Shown in pieces: positions 6,625 to 14,246 of a DNA stretch of 64,000 nucleotides; within the stretch, counting starts at the first letter, position 1; the number at the start of each line of letters is the position of its first letter. Under the pieces are notes generated by a model that saw only the letters and a program-made list of their open reading frames with translations, made no database searches and was not told where the DNA came from. This DNA comes from an uncultured Alphaproteobacteria bacterium (GTDB taxonomy: Bacteria; Pseudomonadota; Alphaproteobacteria; Micavibrionales; Micavibrionaceae): assembly GCA_900696495.1 (NCBI GenBank), contig CAADGI010000008.1:62001-126000 (forward strand), written 5' to 3'. The position numbers and the translations under genes were made by a program.

Positions 6625-8496
6625 ATGGTTGCTGCTGTTCCGAATTATAACGATTTTCCTCAAATCGCACAGGAAACGAATTCAAAATTAAAAGAGGCAT
6701 GGGGGCGCAACAATGAGGCTTATGCCCAGGCGTATCAGGATTTTGTAAATTTTTTACGCGTTGAAATGCTTGCTGCCCCGGCAGATCCCAGCACCTTCAG
6801 CCTGACAAGCGCTACCAACGGCGTTTTCCTTGGCAAAAGACACCTGACGACCGACGCTGAAGTAGAGCCGATTTTAAATCGCGCCAGAACGGCGCATGAG
6901 CTTTTGTCAAAGCTTCCCGTTAGTTTCCGCCAGGGGATGTTGAATCATTTCCTTCAAAACAGTTTTCCCAAGGTCGCTGCCGCTGCCGCTGTCGCGCAGA
7001 CCGCAAGCATGGGTAAGGCCATAACAGAATCGAAAGGGGAAATCACCGGCAAGGGCGCTGCATGGGGAACATGGGCGACATCGGAAACTGTCAGGAATTA
7101 TATTGAAGATCAAAGTGCAATAAGCAAAACCGGCTATTACTTTGCCAATGAAAAAGGGCAAGAGATCACCAGAGAGCAGATTGCCGAAGCCGCAAAGACC
7201 GGTAAGCCTTTGCTGGTTACCAAATATCCCGATAATCAGGAAAATTATTTGCCGGGCGATCACGTCGTAAAAGGAAGCGGCATTTCGGTCGAATTGCCGC
7301 CGAGCAACTACACGGCGCTTTCTTTCCCCGGCCTGACGCTGCCCGTTGCGGTGGGGAATGCATCGATTACCAAAGTTTCACCGCGCGTGCCGGATCCGTT
7401 TGTCATTCTCATGCAGGGCTTCAAACATGACGTGCGGCAGTATTTGAAAATGCATGCCAACGACCTGCCATCGGATGTCGGTGCCGAAGTCAATCTGAAC
7501 AAAGAAGCAACGGTGGATGCGATTGTCGACGGCATTGCGCAAGCCGTCAGCAACGGCGGATGGGAAAGATACGGCAACAGCTTCCGTCTCGTCGGCGGGA
7601 TGCCCGCATGCAACGTTCTTTATCCAAGCCGTATGGAATCGCCTTTTATCTCTGAGGACGATAAAAGGAGATCGATCTATGAACTGGCGGGCGACAACCC
7701 GATGTTCATCGATGATGTTCCTGAAGATGAACTGGCTGCTGTGGCGGGTAATCACCTGGCCCGCACGGCCTCGAATTCCGGCATGATCTGCACGCGGATC
7801 AATGCCGCCATGGTCAAAGAGGGAAAAACCTATAATACCTATGCGGCGATTCTTGAGAAAAAATTTGCAGATTACGATGCGGCCGCTGAAAAAAATATCG
7901 GCAACCCGCATGACGAGTCGACCAAGCAGGGCGCATTGATCAGCGAGGGCGAGTACAGCCGGGTTTCCAATTATCTTGAGGAAATACGTCAGGCCGGCGC
8001 CAGAGTGATTGGCGGACGCAGGCTGCATCAGGATAGCGGCGGCGTCTATATGACCCCGGCGCTGGTTATATTGCCTGAAGATAAAAAATATGTTTACGAG
8101 GCCATACGTTCTGCCAACGTTGAGATTTTCGGGCCGGTGACCAATCTTATGCCGGTCAGGGACGTGAAAGAGGCCGCGGATATTACCAATCTTTCCACCA
8201 ATAACCTGACGGCGGCGATTGTTTCTCATGATGCTGATGTGATCGATTATTTTGTCGATAACACGAAGCTGGGATCCTACAACATCAATAACCCGAAGCT
8301 GGGTTCGGACAATTCTCCGTTTGGGGAGCATATGGGTCATTATCCGGGGATTGAATATAACGGTCCGACAGGCGGCCTGGCGCATGTGGCGCATCACCTC
8401 AATGTCCGGCCTCAAAATCCGGAACATGCCGTCTGGATTTCCGGTTCGGTTGCCGAGCAATATGTAGAACAACATTTACTGGTCCTGGCCCGTTAA
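6625..8496 (+). CDS. divergent aldehyde dehydrogenase superfamily protein, substrate unknown
   Basis: A 623-residue protein with the ALDH fold but low similarity to the standard families. Visible catalytic features: Asn228 in PPSNYTALSFPG (the oxyanion Asn of the usual PWNFP motif), Glu353 in ELAGDNP (general base) and Cys389 in NSGMICTRIN (nucleophile); the C-terminal part has VEIFGPVTNLMPV, matching the EIFGPV motif. It is over 100 residues longer than a typical ALDH, with extra sequence at the N-terminus (1-100) and around residues 165-220. GGGAG lies nine bases before ATG. cutA follows after 13 bases in the same direction. Activity is likely but not certain. Confidence 0.8.
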   Translation: MVAAVPNYNDFPQIAQETNSKLKEAWGRNNEAYAQAYQDFVNFLRVEMLAAPADPSTFSLTSATNGVFLGKRHLTTDAEVEPILNRARTAHELLSKLPVSFRQGMLNHFLQNSFPKVAAAAAVAQTASMGKAITESKGEITGKGAAWGTWATSETVRNYIEDQSAISKTGYYFANEKGQEITREQIAEAAKTGKPLLVTKYPDNQENYLPGDHVVKGSGISVELPPSNYTALSFPGLTLPVAVGNASITKVSPRVPDPFVILMQGFKHDVRQYLKMHANDLPSDVGAEVNLNKEATVDAIVDGIAQAVSNGGWERYGNSFRLVGGMPACNVLYPSRMESPFISEDDKRRSIYELAGDNPMFIDDVPEDELAAVAGNHLARTASNSGMICTRINAAMVKEGKTYNTYAAILEKKFADYDAAAEKNIGNPHDESTKQGALISEGEYSRVSNYLEEIRQAGARVIGGRRLHQDSGGVYMTPALVILPEDKKYVYEAIRSANVEIFGPVTNLMPVRDVKEAADITNLSTNNLTAAIVSHDADVIDYFVDNTKLGSYNINNPKLGSDNSPFGEHMGHYPGIEYNGPTGGLAHVAHHLNVRPQNPEHAVWISGSVAEQYVEQHLLVLAR

Positions 8497-8509
8497 CAGC
8501 AGGAACGTA

Positions 8510-8824
8510 ATGGGACAATTGTTTCTATATGTCACCTGCCCGGACCGCGAGGAAGCCGGGAAGATCGCCAGTGCGCTGGTCGAACAGCGGCTGGTGGCGT
8601 GCGCGAATATCATGGCGCCGCACGAGGCGGTCTATCAGTGGAAGGGCAAAGTCGAGAGCGCTACGGAAGTCGCGATCGTGATGAAGACGCGGAGCGATCT
8701 GTTCGAAGACGTGAAAGAGGCGATTTTAAAACTGCACAGCTATGAGACGCCGTGCATCGTCGCGCTGCCGATCGAGAAGGGGCATGCGCCGTTTCTGAGG
8801 TGGATTGAAGAGGAAACTGTCTAG
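8510..8824 (+). CDS. cutA: divalent-cation tolerance protein CutA
   Basis: A 104-residue CutA1 family protein, a trimeric PII-like fold linked to copper and divalent metal tolerance. It contains the signatures YVTCPDREEAGKIASALVE, RLVACANI, YQWKGKVE and the C-terminal HSYETPCIVALPIEKG. Its length is typical. It follows the ALDH-like gene closely and ends two bases before the convergent exported-protein operon, which ends at 8826. Confidence 0.95.
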   Translation: MGQLFLYVTCPDREEAGKIASALVEQRLVACANIMAPHEAVYQWKGKVESATEVAIVMKTRSDLFEDVKEAILKLHSYETPCIVALPIEKGHAPFLRWIEEETV

Positions 8825-8825
8825 G

Positions 8826-9281
8826 TCACGAGGCATTCAGAGCGATTTTTTCGCCCAGATCGCAGCCGTCAATCGTAATTATTACCGCCTTGATTTTTAT
8901 GTCCGCCGTTCGAACGGCCCCTTGTTCCTGCAACATCAAATCAAATCTGGCGCTGTCAAAAAGACGCTTCAAGGTTATATCAGGGGGATTCATATCCATT
9001 TCAGAGAGGCTGATTGCATTATATTGATGCCTTACCGCATCGGAAAATCTTTGCCGGTTGATTTCAAATGGGTCGGAAATGCTTTTTAAATTCTGTCCTT
9101 TTTCAACCTTTATTATCAAGGTCTGGTCGAAAAGAACCTGCATGCGGTTTTTGTCGGGAAGGCAGACGTCAATTTCCTCTCCTTCTCTTTCAACCATGTA
9201 AGACCTGTTGACGTCGCAGCTGCTTGAGCCGAGACAACTTAAAGTGAAAAACAGGGTTGCGAGGGATTGTTTATTAAGCAT
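8826..9281 (-). CDS. small exported protein of unknown function, paralogue 4 of a four-gene operon
   Basis: A 151-residue protein with an N-terminal hydrophobic segment (SLATLFFTLSCLG) and nearby cysteines that could form a weak lipobox (SSSC). It shares with its neighbours a first cysteine after the leader (EEIDVCLPDKNRMQVLFDQ) and a second near the C-terminus in a strand-like stretch (ADIKIKAVIITIDGC). No known domain was recognised. It is the last gene of the operon and starts two bases after the preceding stop codon. Confidence 0.6.
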   Translation of the reverse strand: MLNKQSLATLFFTLSCLGSSSCDVNRSYMVEREGEEIDVCLPDKNRMQVLFDQTLIIKVEKGQNLKSISDPFEINRQRFSDAVRHQYNAISLSEMDMNPPDITLKRLFDSARFDLMLQEQGAVRTADIKIKAVIITIDGCDLGEKIALNAS

Positions 9282-9283
9282 AT

Positions 9284-9811
9284 CTATGACGGGGCCCGAT
9301 CAGCCTGGGGTGTTACGTCCGCGCGCAACGGGTCGCTTGTGCAGTCTTTGACGTGCATCTTTATTTCCCTGATGGTTATTTCATTTATCATGCGGCCATC
9401 ATCCGTGAACATGCCGGGCGCCGCTTCTTCTAAAAAGCCCGCCATGACGACCCTGTTTTCCTTGTTCGATTCCGCGAGGCTGGCATCGAGAATTTCTTTG
9501 ATTATGTTCTCGTCATCCGTGATTCTCACCGCCTCGTAAAATGCATCCACCATGTGATCCGCCTGCAGCACGAAAAGTGATTGCAGTTTTTCCTGTGCCC
9601 ATACCGGAAATTCGGGCGGGATGGCCTGGTTTAAATTCAGAAGGCTTCTTTTGTTGTTCCGGTCGCATACATGTATGTGCGAGGTCATTTCGAAACCTTT
9701 CAGCGGTTTGGCAGCGGAGGGCGTGTCGCCGGCTGCATAGGCGGCGGTTCCCAAGGCCATGGCTGATGCCAGAAACGCGGCAAATACAGAAGGTTGCGCA
9801 TGAGTTTTCAT
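9284..9811 (-). CDS. small exported protein of unknown function, paralogue 3
   Basis: A 175-residue protein with a Sec signal peptide (AAFLASAMALGTAAYAAGD, cleavage after AYA). The mature part has Cys in HIHVCDRNNKRSLLNLNQAIP, a helical middle, and a second Cys in REIKMHVKDC. Its signal peptide region PSVFAAFLAS matches PSALLAFVLA and PSALHAFLLA of the two upstream genes, which points to tandem duplication. The two conserved cysteines could form a disulfide in the periplasm. No function is recognised. Confidence 0.65.
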   Translation of the reverse strand: MKTHAQPSVFAAFLASAMALGTAAYAAGDTPSAAKPLKGFEMTSHIHVCDRNNKRSLLNLNQAIPPEFPVWAQEKLQSLFVLQADHMVDAFYEAVRITDDENIIKEILDASLAESNKENRVVMAGFLEEAAPGMFTDDGRMINEITIREIKMHVKDCTSDPLRADVTPQADRAPS

Positions 9812-9849
9812 TCCCGGTTCCCCGTTTATTTTTTATAATTATAAGATTT

Positions 9850-10242
9850 CTATAAATAATAAATATGGGCAATCTTCAACCGGTTGTATTCCTGATTTAT
9901 TACAAATTCCAGTTGGTCGTTGTCCAGGGGTTCTGCAGTGACATCATGCATAAAGTTGTCCATTTCAGTTGCGGATTCCTGAAATATTTTCCAGCCACTC
10001 CGGTAAACTTCCGCAGACACTTTTTCGGGATGAAGGGGAATAACTTTTTGTGAAAGCATCGCAATGAACTGTCTTTCCCTCGAGTCGCAGGTCAGGGAAT
10101 GGGCTTTATAAAGTTTGTAAAAACCAGGAGGTGGTTTGTCGGAAGTTGGTTCATCAGCAAGCGTTGTGCCGGACGTGGCAATCAATGTGCCTGTGGCAAG
10201 AACAAACGCGAGAAGAGCCGAGGGTTTTTGAGAGTCAGGCAT
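9850..10242 (-). CDS. small exported protein of unknown function, paralogue 2, C-terminally shortened
   Basis: The plausible start is ATG at 10242 (MPDSQKPSALLAFVLATG), which gives a signal peptide ending near LADEP; a longer frame from 10362 would run into the upstream gene. The first family cysteine is kept (HSLTCDSRERQFIAMLSQKVIP) but the frame ends in IAHIYYL, roughly where the paralogues continue for 40 to 50 residues to their second cysteine. It therefore looks like a truncated copy. The next gene starts 38 bases downstream. Confidence 0.6.
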   Translation of the reverse strand: MPDSQKPSALLAFVLATGTLIATSGTTLADEPTSDKPPPGFYKLYKAHSLTCDSRERQFIAMLSQKVIPLHPEKVSAEVYRSGWKIFQESATEMDNFMHDVTAEPLDNDQLEFVINQEYNRLKIAHIYYL

Positions 10243-10258
10243 TTCAGTTCTTTCAAGC

Positions 10259-10765
10259 TCAGTGTTTATACGCAAGTTGTTCGGTTTCCGAAGAACAGCC
10301 GTTTGTAACCTCCACGGGAGTGAAAGTGATATCTCCGAGACTTCTGGTGATTTCATGCGCACGACCGGGATCCATTTCAGGATTCATGGCTGCTAAAGCC
10401 AGAGGAGTATAAAATCCATTATATGAGTTTATTTCTTTGACCTTTTCTTCCAGTACAGCCTGAATTTGCGCCTGTTGATCGGTAAAACCCAAGGCTTCAA
10501 GAAGGGTTGCGACGACCAGTTTCATATTTTGATTGTAAATTTCTGTCAGGTTTTCAAAAATTTTCGGAGAGATGTCTATGGGAACCGCTTGACTGACGGT
10601 TAAGGCATTCATTTTTTGATTATATTTCGTGCATACACTTATTTTAGTTTTCAGGTCCAGGGCATGCCCGGCAGTTGCAGAAGCGTCGCTGTCTGTCGCG
10701 GTCGCGCCAAGCATCGAGACAGCCAATAAAAAGGCATGCAGGGCCGAAGGTTTTTCGATACGCAT
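10259..10765 (-). CDS. small exported protein of unknown function, paralogue 1, first gene of the operon
   Basis: A 168-residue protein with a signal peptide (PSALHAFLLAVSMLGATA). The mature part carries Cys in ISVCTKYNQKMNALTVSQAVP and a second Cys in TFTPVEVTNGC; between them lie predicted helices. The two-cysteine layout is shared by the genes at 9284 and 8826. AGGAG is seven bases before ATG, and a good promoter lies upstream at 10798-10826. Base composition here is visibly more AT-rich than the flanking ribosomal and cutA genes, which may indicate acquisition or weak constraint. Confidence 0.65.
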   Translation of the reverse strand: MRIEKPSALHAFLLAVSMLGATATDSDASATAGHALDLKTKISVCTKYNQKMNALTVSQAVPIDISPKIFENLTEIYNQNMKLVVATLLEALGFTDQQAQIQAVLEEKVKEINSYNGFYTPLALAAMNPEMDPGRAHEITRSLGDITFTPVEVTNGCSSETEQLAYKH

Positions 10766-10797
10766 TTCCCAACTCCTAATTTATAAGATTTTTCTTA

Positions 10798-10826
10798 TTA
10801 ATAATTATGTATATAAAGACTGTCAA
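10798..10826 (-). promoter_or_regulatory. sigma70-type promoter of the four-gene exported-protein operon
   Basis: On the minus strand TTGACA (10821-10826) is followed after 17 bases by TATTAA (10798-10803), about 30 bases upstream of ATG 10765 with AGGAG between. The -35 hexamer is a perfect consensus match and the -10 matches four of six. Confidence 0.6.
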
Positions 10827-10840
10827 TAAGAGGATTTGGG

Positions 10841-10852
10841 GTATTATAATAC
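10841..10852. promoter_or_regulatory. 12-bp perfect palindrome GTATTATAATAC between divergent promoters
   Basis: This perfect dyad lies 15 bases upstream of the -35 box of the exported-protein operon and 36 bases upstream of the -35 box of rplM. It could be an operator. It also contains TATAAT, so an alternative is an extra plus-strand -10 element; no good -35 is seen for that. Confidence 0.35.
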
Positions 10853-10888
10853 CGCATTTGAAAGTCATTCTTTTTATTGGATTTTTTG

Positions 10889-10918
10889 TTGACAGGTGCG
10901 GGGCCGATGGGGCATAAA
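10889..10918 (+). promoter_or_regulatory. sigma70-type promoter of rplM-rpsI
   Basis: TTGACA at 10889-10894, an 18-base GC-rich spacer, then CATAAA at 10913-10918. The predicted start near 10925 leaves a short leader with TAAAGGAAA (10931-10939) before ATG 10945. Confidence 0.6.
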
Positions 10919-10944
10919 GCGCCATCTTTTTAAAGGAAACGACC

Positions 10945-11418
10945 ATGATCACAACGATTACAAAATCGCTGAAGCCTGCAGAGGTGGAGAAAAAATGGGT
11001 GCTGATTGACGCCGAGGATATCGTTCTTGGACGCCTGGCCAGCATCATCGCCATGCGCCTGCGCGGCAAGCACAAGCCCCAATTCACACCGCACGTCGAT
11101 TGCGGCGACAACGTCATCGTCATCAACGCTGACAAGATCAAGATCACCGGCAAGAAAGCCGATGATGAAATCTTTTACTGGCACACGGGTCACCCCGGCG
11201 GAATTAAAGGCCGCAGCCGCAACCAGATCCTCGAAGGCAAGACGCCTGAACTGGTGATCGAGAAGGCCGTGCAACGCATGCTGCCGCATCCCGGCCCGCT
11301 TTCGCGCAAAGTGATGTCGAACCTGCATGTCTATGTCGGCGCGACGCACCCGCATGAAGCGCAGCAACCCGAGAAACTCGATGTTGCTTCCATGAATCCG
11401 AAAAACAAAAGGGCATAA
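10945..11418 (+). CDS. rplM: 50S ribosomal protein L13
   Basis: A 157-residue L13 with the family motifs [35 protein letters not shown] and [11 protein letters not shown], and [24 protein letters not shown] near the C-terminus. It has an N-terminal lead of a few residues as in other alphaproteobacteria. It is followed after five bases by rpsI, the near-universal L13-S9 operon. A TAAAGGAAA ribosome site precedes the ATG. Confidence 0.97.
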   Translation: MITTITKSLKPAEVEKKWVLIDAEDIVLGRLASIIAMRLRGKHKPQFTPHVDCGDNVIVINADKIKITGKKADDEIFYWHTGHPGGIKGRSRNQILEGKTPELVIEKAVQRMLPHPGPLSRKVMSNLHVYVGATHPHEAQQPEKLDVASMNPKNKRA

Positions 11419-11423
11419 TCACC

Positions 11424-12002
11424 ATGGCCAAGAGAGACGACAAAAACAAAGAAGCGCCGAAAGTCGAAGTGAAGCGCACGCGCAAGAAGCCTGCCGCCAC
11501 CGAGATGGCGGATATCGCCGCGGCGATGCCTGAGCAGGGCGCGAAGCCGAAGGCGCTGGATTTCCAGTCCGCCCCGCAGAACGAGCCGAAAAAGCGCGAA
11601 CCGAAGATCGACGGCAAAGGCCGCTCGTACGCGACGGGACGCCGCAAGGACGCGGTCGCCCGCGTATGGCTGCAGCGTGGTAACGGCAAGGTTACGGTCA
11701 ATGGCCGCGACCAGAGCGTTTATTTCGCCCGCCAGACACAGCGCCTGATCCTGAACCAGCCGTTCCTGATCGTCAGCAGCGTCGGTCATTTCGACGTGGT
11801 CTGCACGGTGAAAGGCGGCGGATTGTCCGGCCAGGCCGGTGCGGTCCGTCACGGTATCAGCCGCGCGCTCGAGAATTTCGACCCGCAATACCGCCCGGCG
11901 CTGAAAAAGGCCGGTATGCTGACCCGCGACCCGCGCGTGGTCGAGCGGAAAAAGGTCGGCAAGCACGGCGCGCGCCGCACCAAGCAGTGGGCGAAGCGTT
12001 AA
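11424..12002 (+). CDS. rpsI: 30S ribosomal protein S9 with Lys/Ala-rich N-terminal extension
   Basis: The S9 core starts near residue 68 ([18 protein letters not shown]) and ends with the decoding-site tail [14 protein letters not shown]. Before it lies an extension of about 65 residues rich in Lys, Ala, Glu and Pro, longer than in typical bacterial S9 and probably disordered. There is no better internal start with a ribosome site, and ATG 11424 lies five bases after rplM, so the extension seems real. The operon ends with a palindromic repeat and a strong terminator. Confidence 0.95.
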   Translation: MAKRDDKNKEAPKVEVKRTRKKPAATEMADIAAAMPEQGAKPKALDFQSAPQNEPKKREPKIDGKGRSYATGRRKDAVARVWLQRGNGKVTVNGRDQSVYFARQTQRLILNQPFLIVSSVGHFDVVCTVKGGGLSGQAGAVRHGISRALENFDPQYRPALKKAGMLTRDPRVVERKKVGKHGARRTKQWAKR

Positions 12003-12013
12003 TTACGAACCCG

Positions 12014-12033
12014 ATCCCGGCTTTCGCCGGGAT
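12014..12033. repeat. dispersed palindrome ATCCCGGCTTTCGCCGGGAT
   Basis: Identical to the units at 5740 and 44536: an 8-bp stem with a TTTC loop followed by GAC. It precedes the true terminator of the rplM-rpsI operon. Confidence 0.75.
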
Positions 12034-12041
12034 GACAAAAG

Positions 12042-12066
12042 AACCCCGCTTCGGCGGGGTTTTTTA
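12042..12066 (+). terminator. rho-independent terminator of rplM-rpsI
   Basis: AACCCCGC-TTCG-GCGGGGTT stem-loop (12042-12061) followed by a run of six T. It has the stable UUCG tetraloop and a U-tract, so it should be efficient. Confidence 0.9.
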
Positions 12067-12073
12067 TTGCGGT

Positions 12074-12235
12074 TGTCATTGCGAGCGTCAGCGAAGCAAT
12101 CCAGAAAAAATTGAACCACAGCGAGCACAGCGAAAACACGGACGCGTTCAGCGCGAAAGGCGCCGTGCTTCGCCTGTGCTCGCTGTGGTAAAGACTAGAT
12201 TGTTTCCCCCGGCTTTCACCGGGGTCGCAATGACA
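12074..12235. repeat. large nested inverted repeat (modular palindrome)
   Basis: The outer arms TGTCATTGCGA (12074-12084) and TCGCAATGACA (12225-12235) are perfect 11-bp inverted repeats. Inside, CCACAGCGAGCACAG (12116-12130) pairs perfectly with CTGTGCTCGCTGTGG (12174-12188). A further hairpin, CCCCGGCTTTCACCGGGG, lies near 12208. The CCACAG/CTGTGG module and the GCAATGAC module recur, in another order, at 22302-22422. It fills the gap between the convergent rpsI and phaC genes and holds no gene. Confidence 0.8.
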
Positions 12236-12241
12236 TAAAAA

Positions 12242-14047
12242 TTACGTGCTTTTCTTTTTGACGTAGCTGCCGGGGGCGGGTTCGAGACCCTTGCCGGGTT
12301 TGCGGGCGGGGATTTTGTCACCTGTATAGGCGGCAATCCATTTCTGCCAGTGCGGCCACCAGGAGCCTTCGTTCTGCGCGGCGGTGTCCATCCAGTCGCC
12401 GGGCGGGCCGGAAGTTTTTGACGAGGTCCAGTAGCAGTATTTGTTCTTGGCCGGGGCGTTGACGATGCCGGCGATATGGCCCGAGGCGGCGAGAGTGAAT
12501 TTCACGTCCTCGCTGCCGAGCAATTTGATCCCGGCATAGGTGGCGCGCCACGGGGCGATATGGTCCTCGCGCGTTGAGAGAAAATAGGCGGGCGCGGTGA
12601 TTTTTTTGAGGTCTATCGGCGTGTCCAGCATCCTGATGCCGCCGGGCTTGGTCAGTTGGTTATCACGGTACATCTTGCGCAGGTAGAAGCTGTGCATCGC
12701 GGCGGGCATGTTGGTGGAGTCATCATTCCAGTAGAGCAGATCGAAGGGGAACGGCTCGCGGCCCATGAGGTAATTATTGACGACGAAGGACCAGATGAGG
12801 TCGTTGGCGCGGAGCAGGCTGAAGGTTTTCTGGAGATTTTTGGCCTCGAGCACGCCTTTTTCCGCCATCGACTGGTCCATCAGCGCGAGCTGGCTGTCAT
12901 CCATGAACAGTTTCAGGTCGCCGGAATTTTCAAAGTCGAGCAGCGTGGTGAGGAAGGTGGCGGAGGCGATGAGTTTTTCCTGCTTCTTCGCCGCGAGCCA
13001 GGCAAGCGTGATCGCCAGCAGCGTGCCGCCGAGGCAATAGCCGACAACATTACAATCGGGTTCGCCGGTGATATCGCGGATCTGCTCCAGCGCGTCGAGC
13101 ACGCCTTCCTGCATGTAATCGTCGAAACGTTTCTGCGCAAGTTCCGCGTCGGGATTGACCCATGACACCGCGAACACAGTGTGGCCCTGCTGGACCGCCC
13201 AGCGGATGAAGGAATTATCCTCGCGCAGGTCGAGAATATAATATTTGTTGATCCATGGCGGGATGATCAGCAGCGGGCGTTTGAAAACTTCACCGGTTGC
13301 GGATTCATACTGGATGAGCTGGATCAGGTCGTTCTGGTAGACGACGCGGCCGGGTGTGTTGGCGATGTTTTCCCCGAGTTTGAACGCATCGTAATCGGTT
13401 GTGCTGATTTTAAGTTCGCCGCCGCCGCGCTCGAGATCGGCGACGAGATTTTCGAGGCCCTTCACGAGATTTTCGCCGCCGGTTTTTAAAGTTTCCTTCA
13501 AGACCTCAGGGTTCGTCATCAGGAAATTCGTGGGCGAGAGGGCATCGGCGAAAAGCTTCGTATAGAAGACGAGCTTTTCTTTTTTGTCGGCATCCAGCCC
13601 CTCGGCGCCGCGCACGGTTTTGTCCATCCAGTGGCAGGTGAGCAAATATGATTGCTTAATGTAATCGAAGAGGGCGGATTCCTGCCACTCCGGCGCCTTG
13701 AAGCGGCGGTCGCCTTTTTCAGGCTGGATGATTGTCTTGCCGTCCTCGCCGAGGAACTTCATGGCGCTTTCCTGCCAGAGACGGAACCAGTCGTTCCAGA
13801 AACCCTGCTGCATCTGCCAGAATTTTTCCGGGTCGGCGGCCATGCGGTTCAGGAATTCGAGATAGACGTCCTTGATATGAAAGGGGTCGAAATTCTGTTT
13901 GGCGAGGTCTTCGCCCATGCGGGTGAAGTAATTTTCGAGGATGGGGGCGGCGCGTTCATAAACGCCGAGCAGGGCCTGGCCGAGCGCGACAGGGTCGGGC
14001 ATGGCGTTCTGATTGTTGGCGGCGGTTTTTGCTGAGGCTTCGGTCAT
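12242..14047 (-). CDS. phaC: class I poly(3-hydroxyalkanoate) synthase
   Basis: PhaC polymerises hydroxyacyl-CoA into PHA granules. The 601-residue protein matches class I in length. The lipase-box-like GYCLGG places the nucleophile at Cys338; downstream are the catalytic Asp region (LSTREDHIAPW) and the His region (LAASGHIAGIVNAP). The N-terminal PhaC_N domain with FNPFL-type context is seen around TPGRVVYQNDLIQLIQYES and LLIIPPWINKYYILDL. No phaA, phaB, phaR or phasin is adjacent. It converges on rpsI, separated by the terminator and a large palindrome. Confidence 0.96.
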   Translation of the reverse strand: MTEASAKTAANNQNAMPDPVALGQALLGVYERAAPILENYFTRMGEDLAKQNFDPFHIKDVYLEFLNRMAADPEKFWQMQQGFWNDWFRLWQESAMKFLGEDGKTIIQPEKGDRRFKAPEWQESALFDYIKQSYLLTCHWMDKTVRGAEGLDADKKEKLVFYTKLFADALSPTNFLMTNPEVLKETLKTGGENLVKGLENLVADLERGGGELKISTTDYDAFKLGENIANTPGRVVYQNDLIQLIQYESATGEVFKRPLLIIPPWINKYYILDLREDNSFIRWAVQQGHTVFAVSWVNPDAELAQKRFDDYMQEGVLDALEQIRDITGEPDCNVVGYCLGGTLLAITLAWLAAKKQEKLIASATFLTTLLDFENSGDLKLFMDDSQLALMDQSMAEKGVLEAKNLQKTFSLLRANDLIWSFVVNNYLMGREPFPFDLLYWNDDSTNMPAAMHSFYLRKMYRDNQLTKPGGIRMLDTPIDLKKITAPAYFLSTREDHIAPWRATYAGIKLLGSEDVKFTLAASGHIAGIVNAPAKNKYCYWTSSKTSGPPGDWMDTAAQNEGSWWPHWQKWIAAYTGDKIPARKPGKGLEPAPGSYVKKKST

Positions 14048-14246
14048 GAGTTAAATGTGTTTCTCGCCCGTGGGCTCTAAACGCAGGAAGGCAAAGCGAA
14101 ATCTGGCTTATATAAGGTAGAAAATCAAGTCCGGTCCTGCGTTATGAACGGGGGGATAAGATAAGGCTAAAGGCTTGAAAGTCCATTGGGATGTCGCCTA
14201 TCATTTTCAGGTTCGTTTCCCTGAGTCTCTTTGAAAAGCCCCGCCC

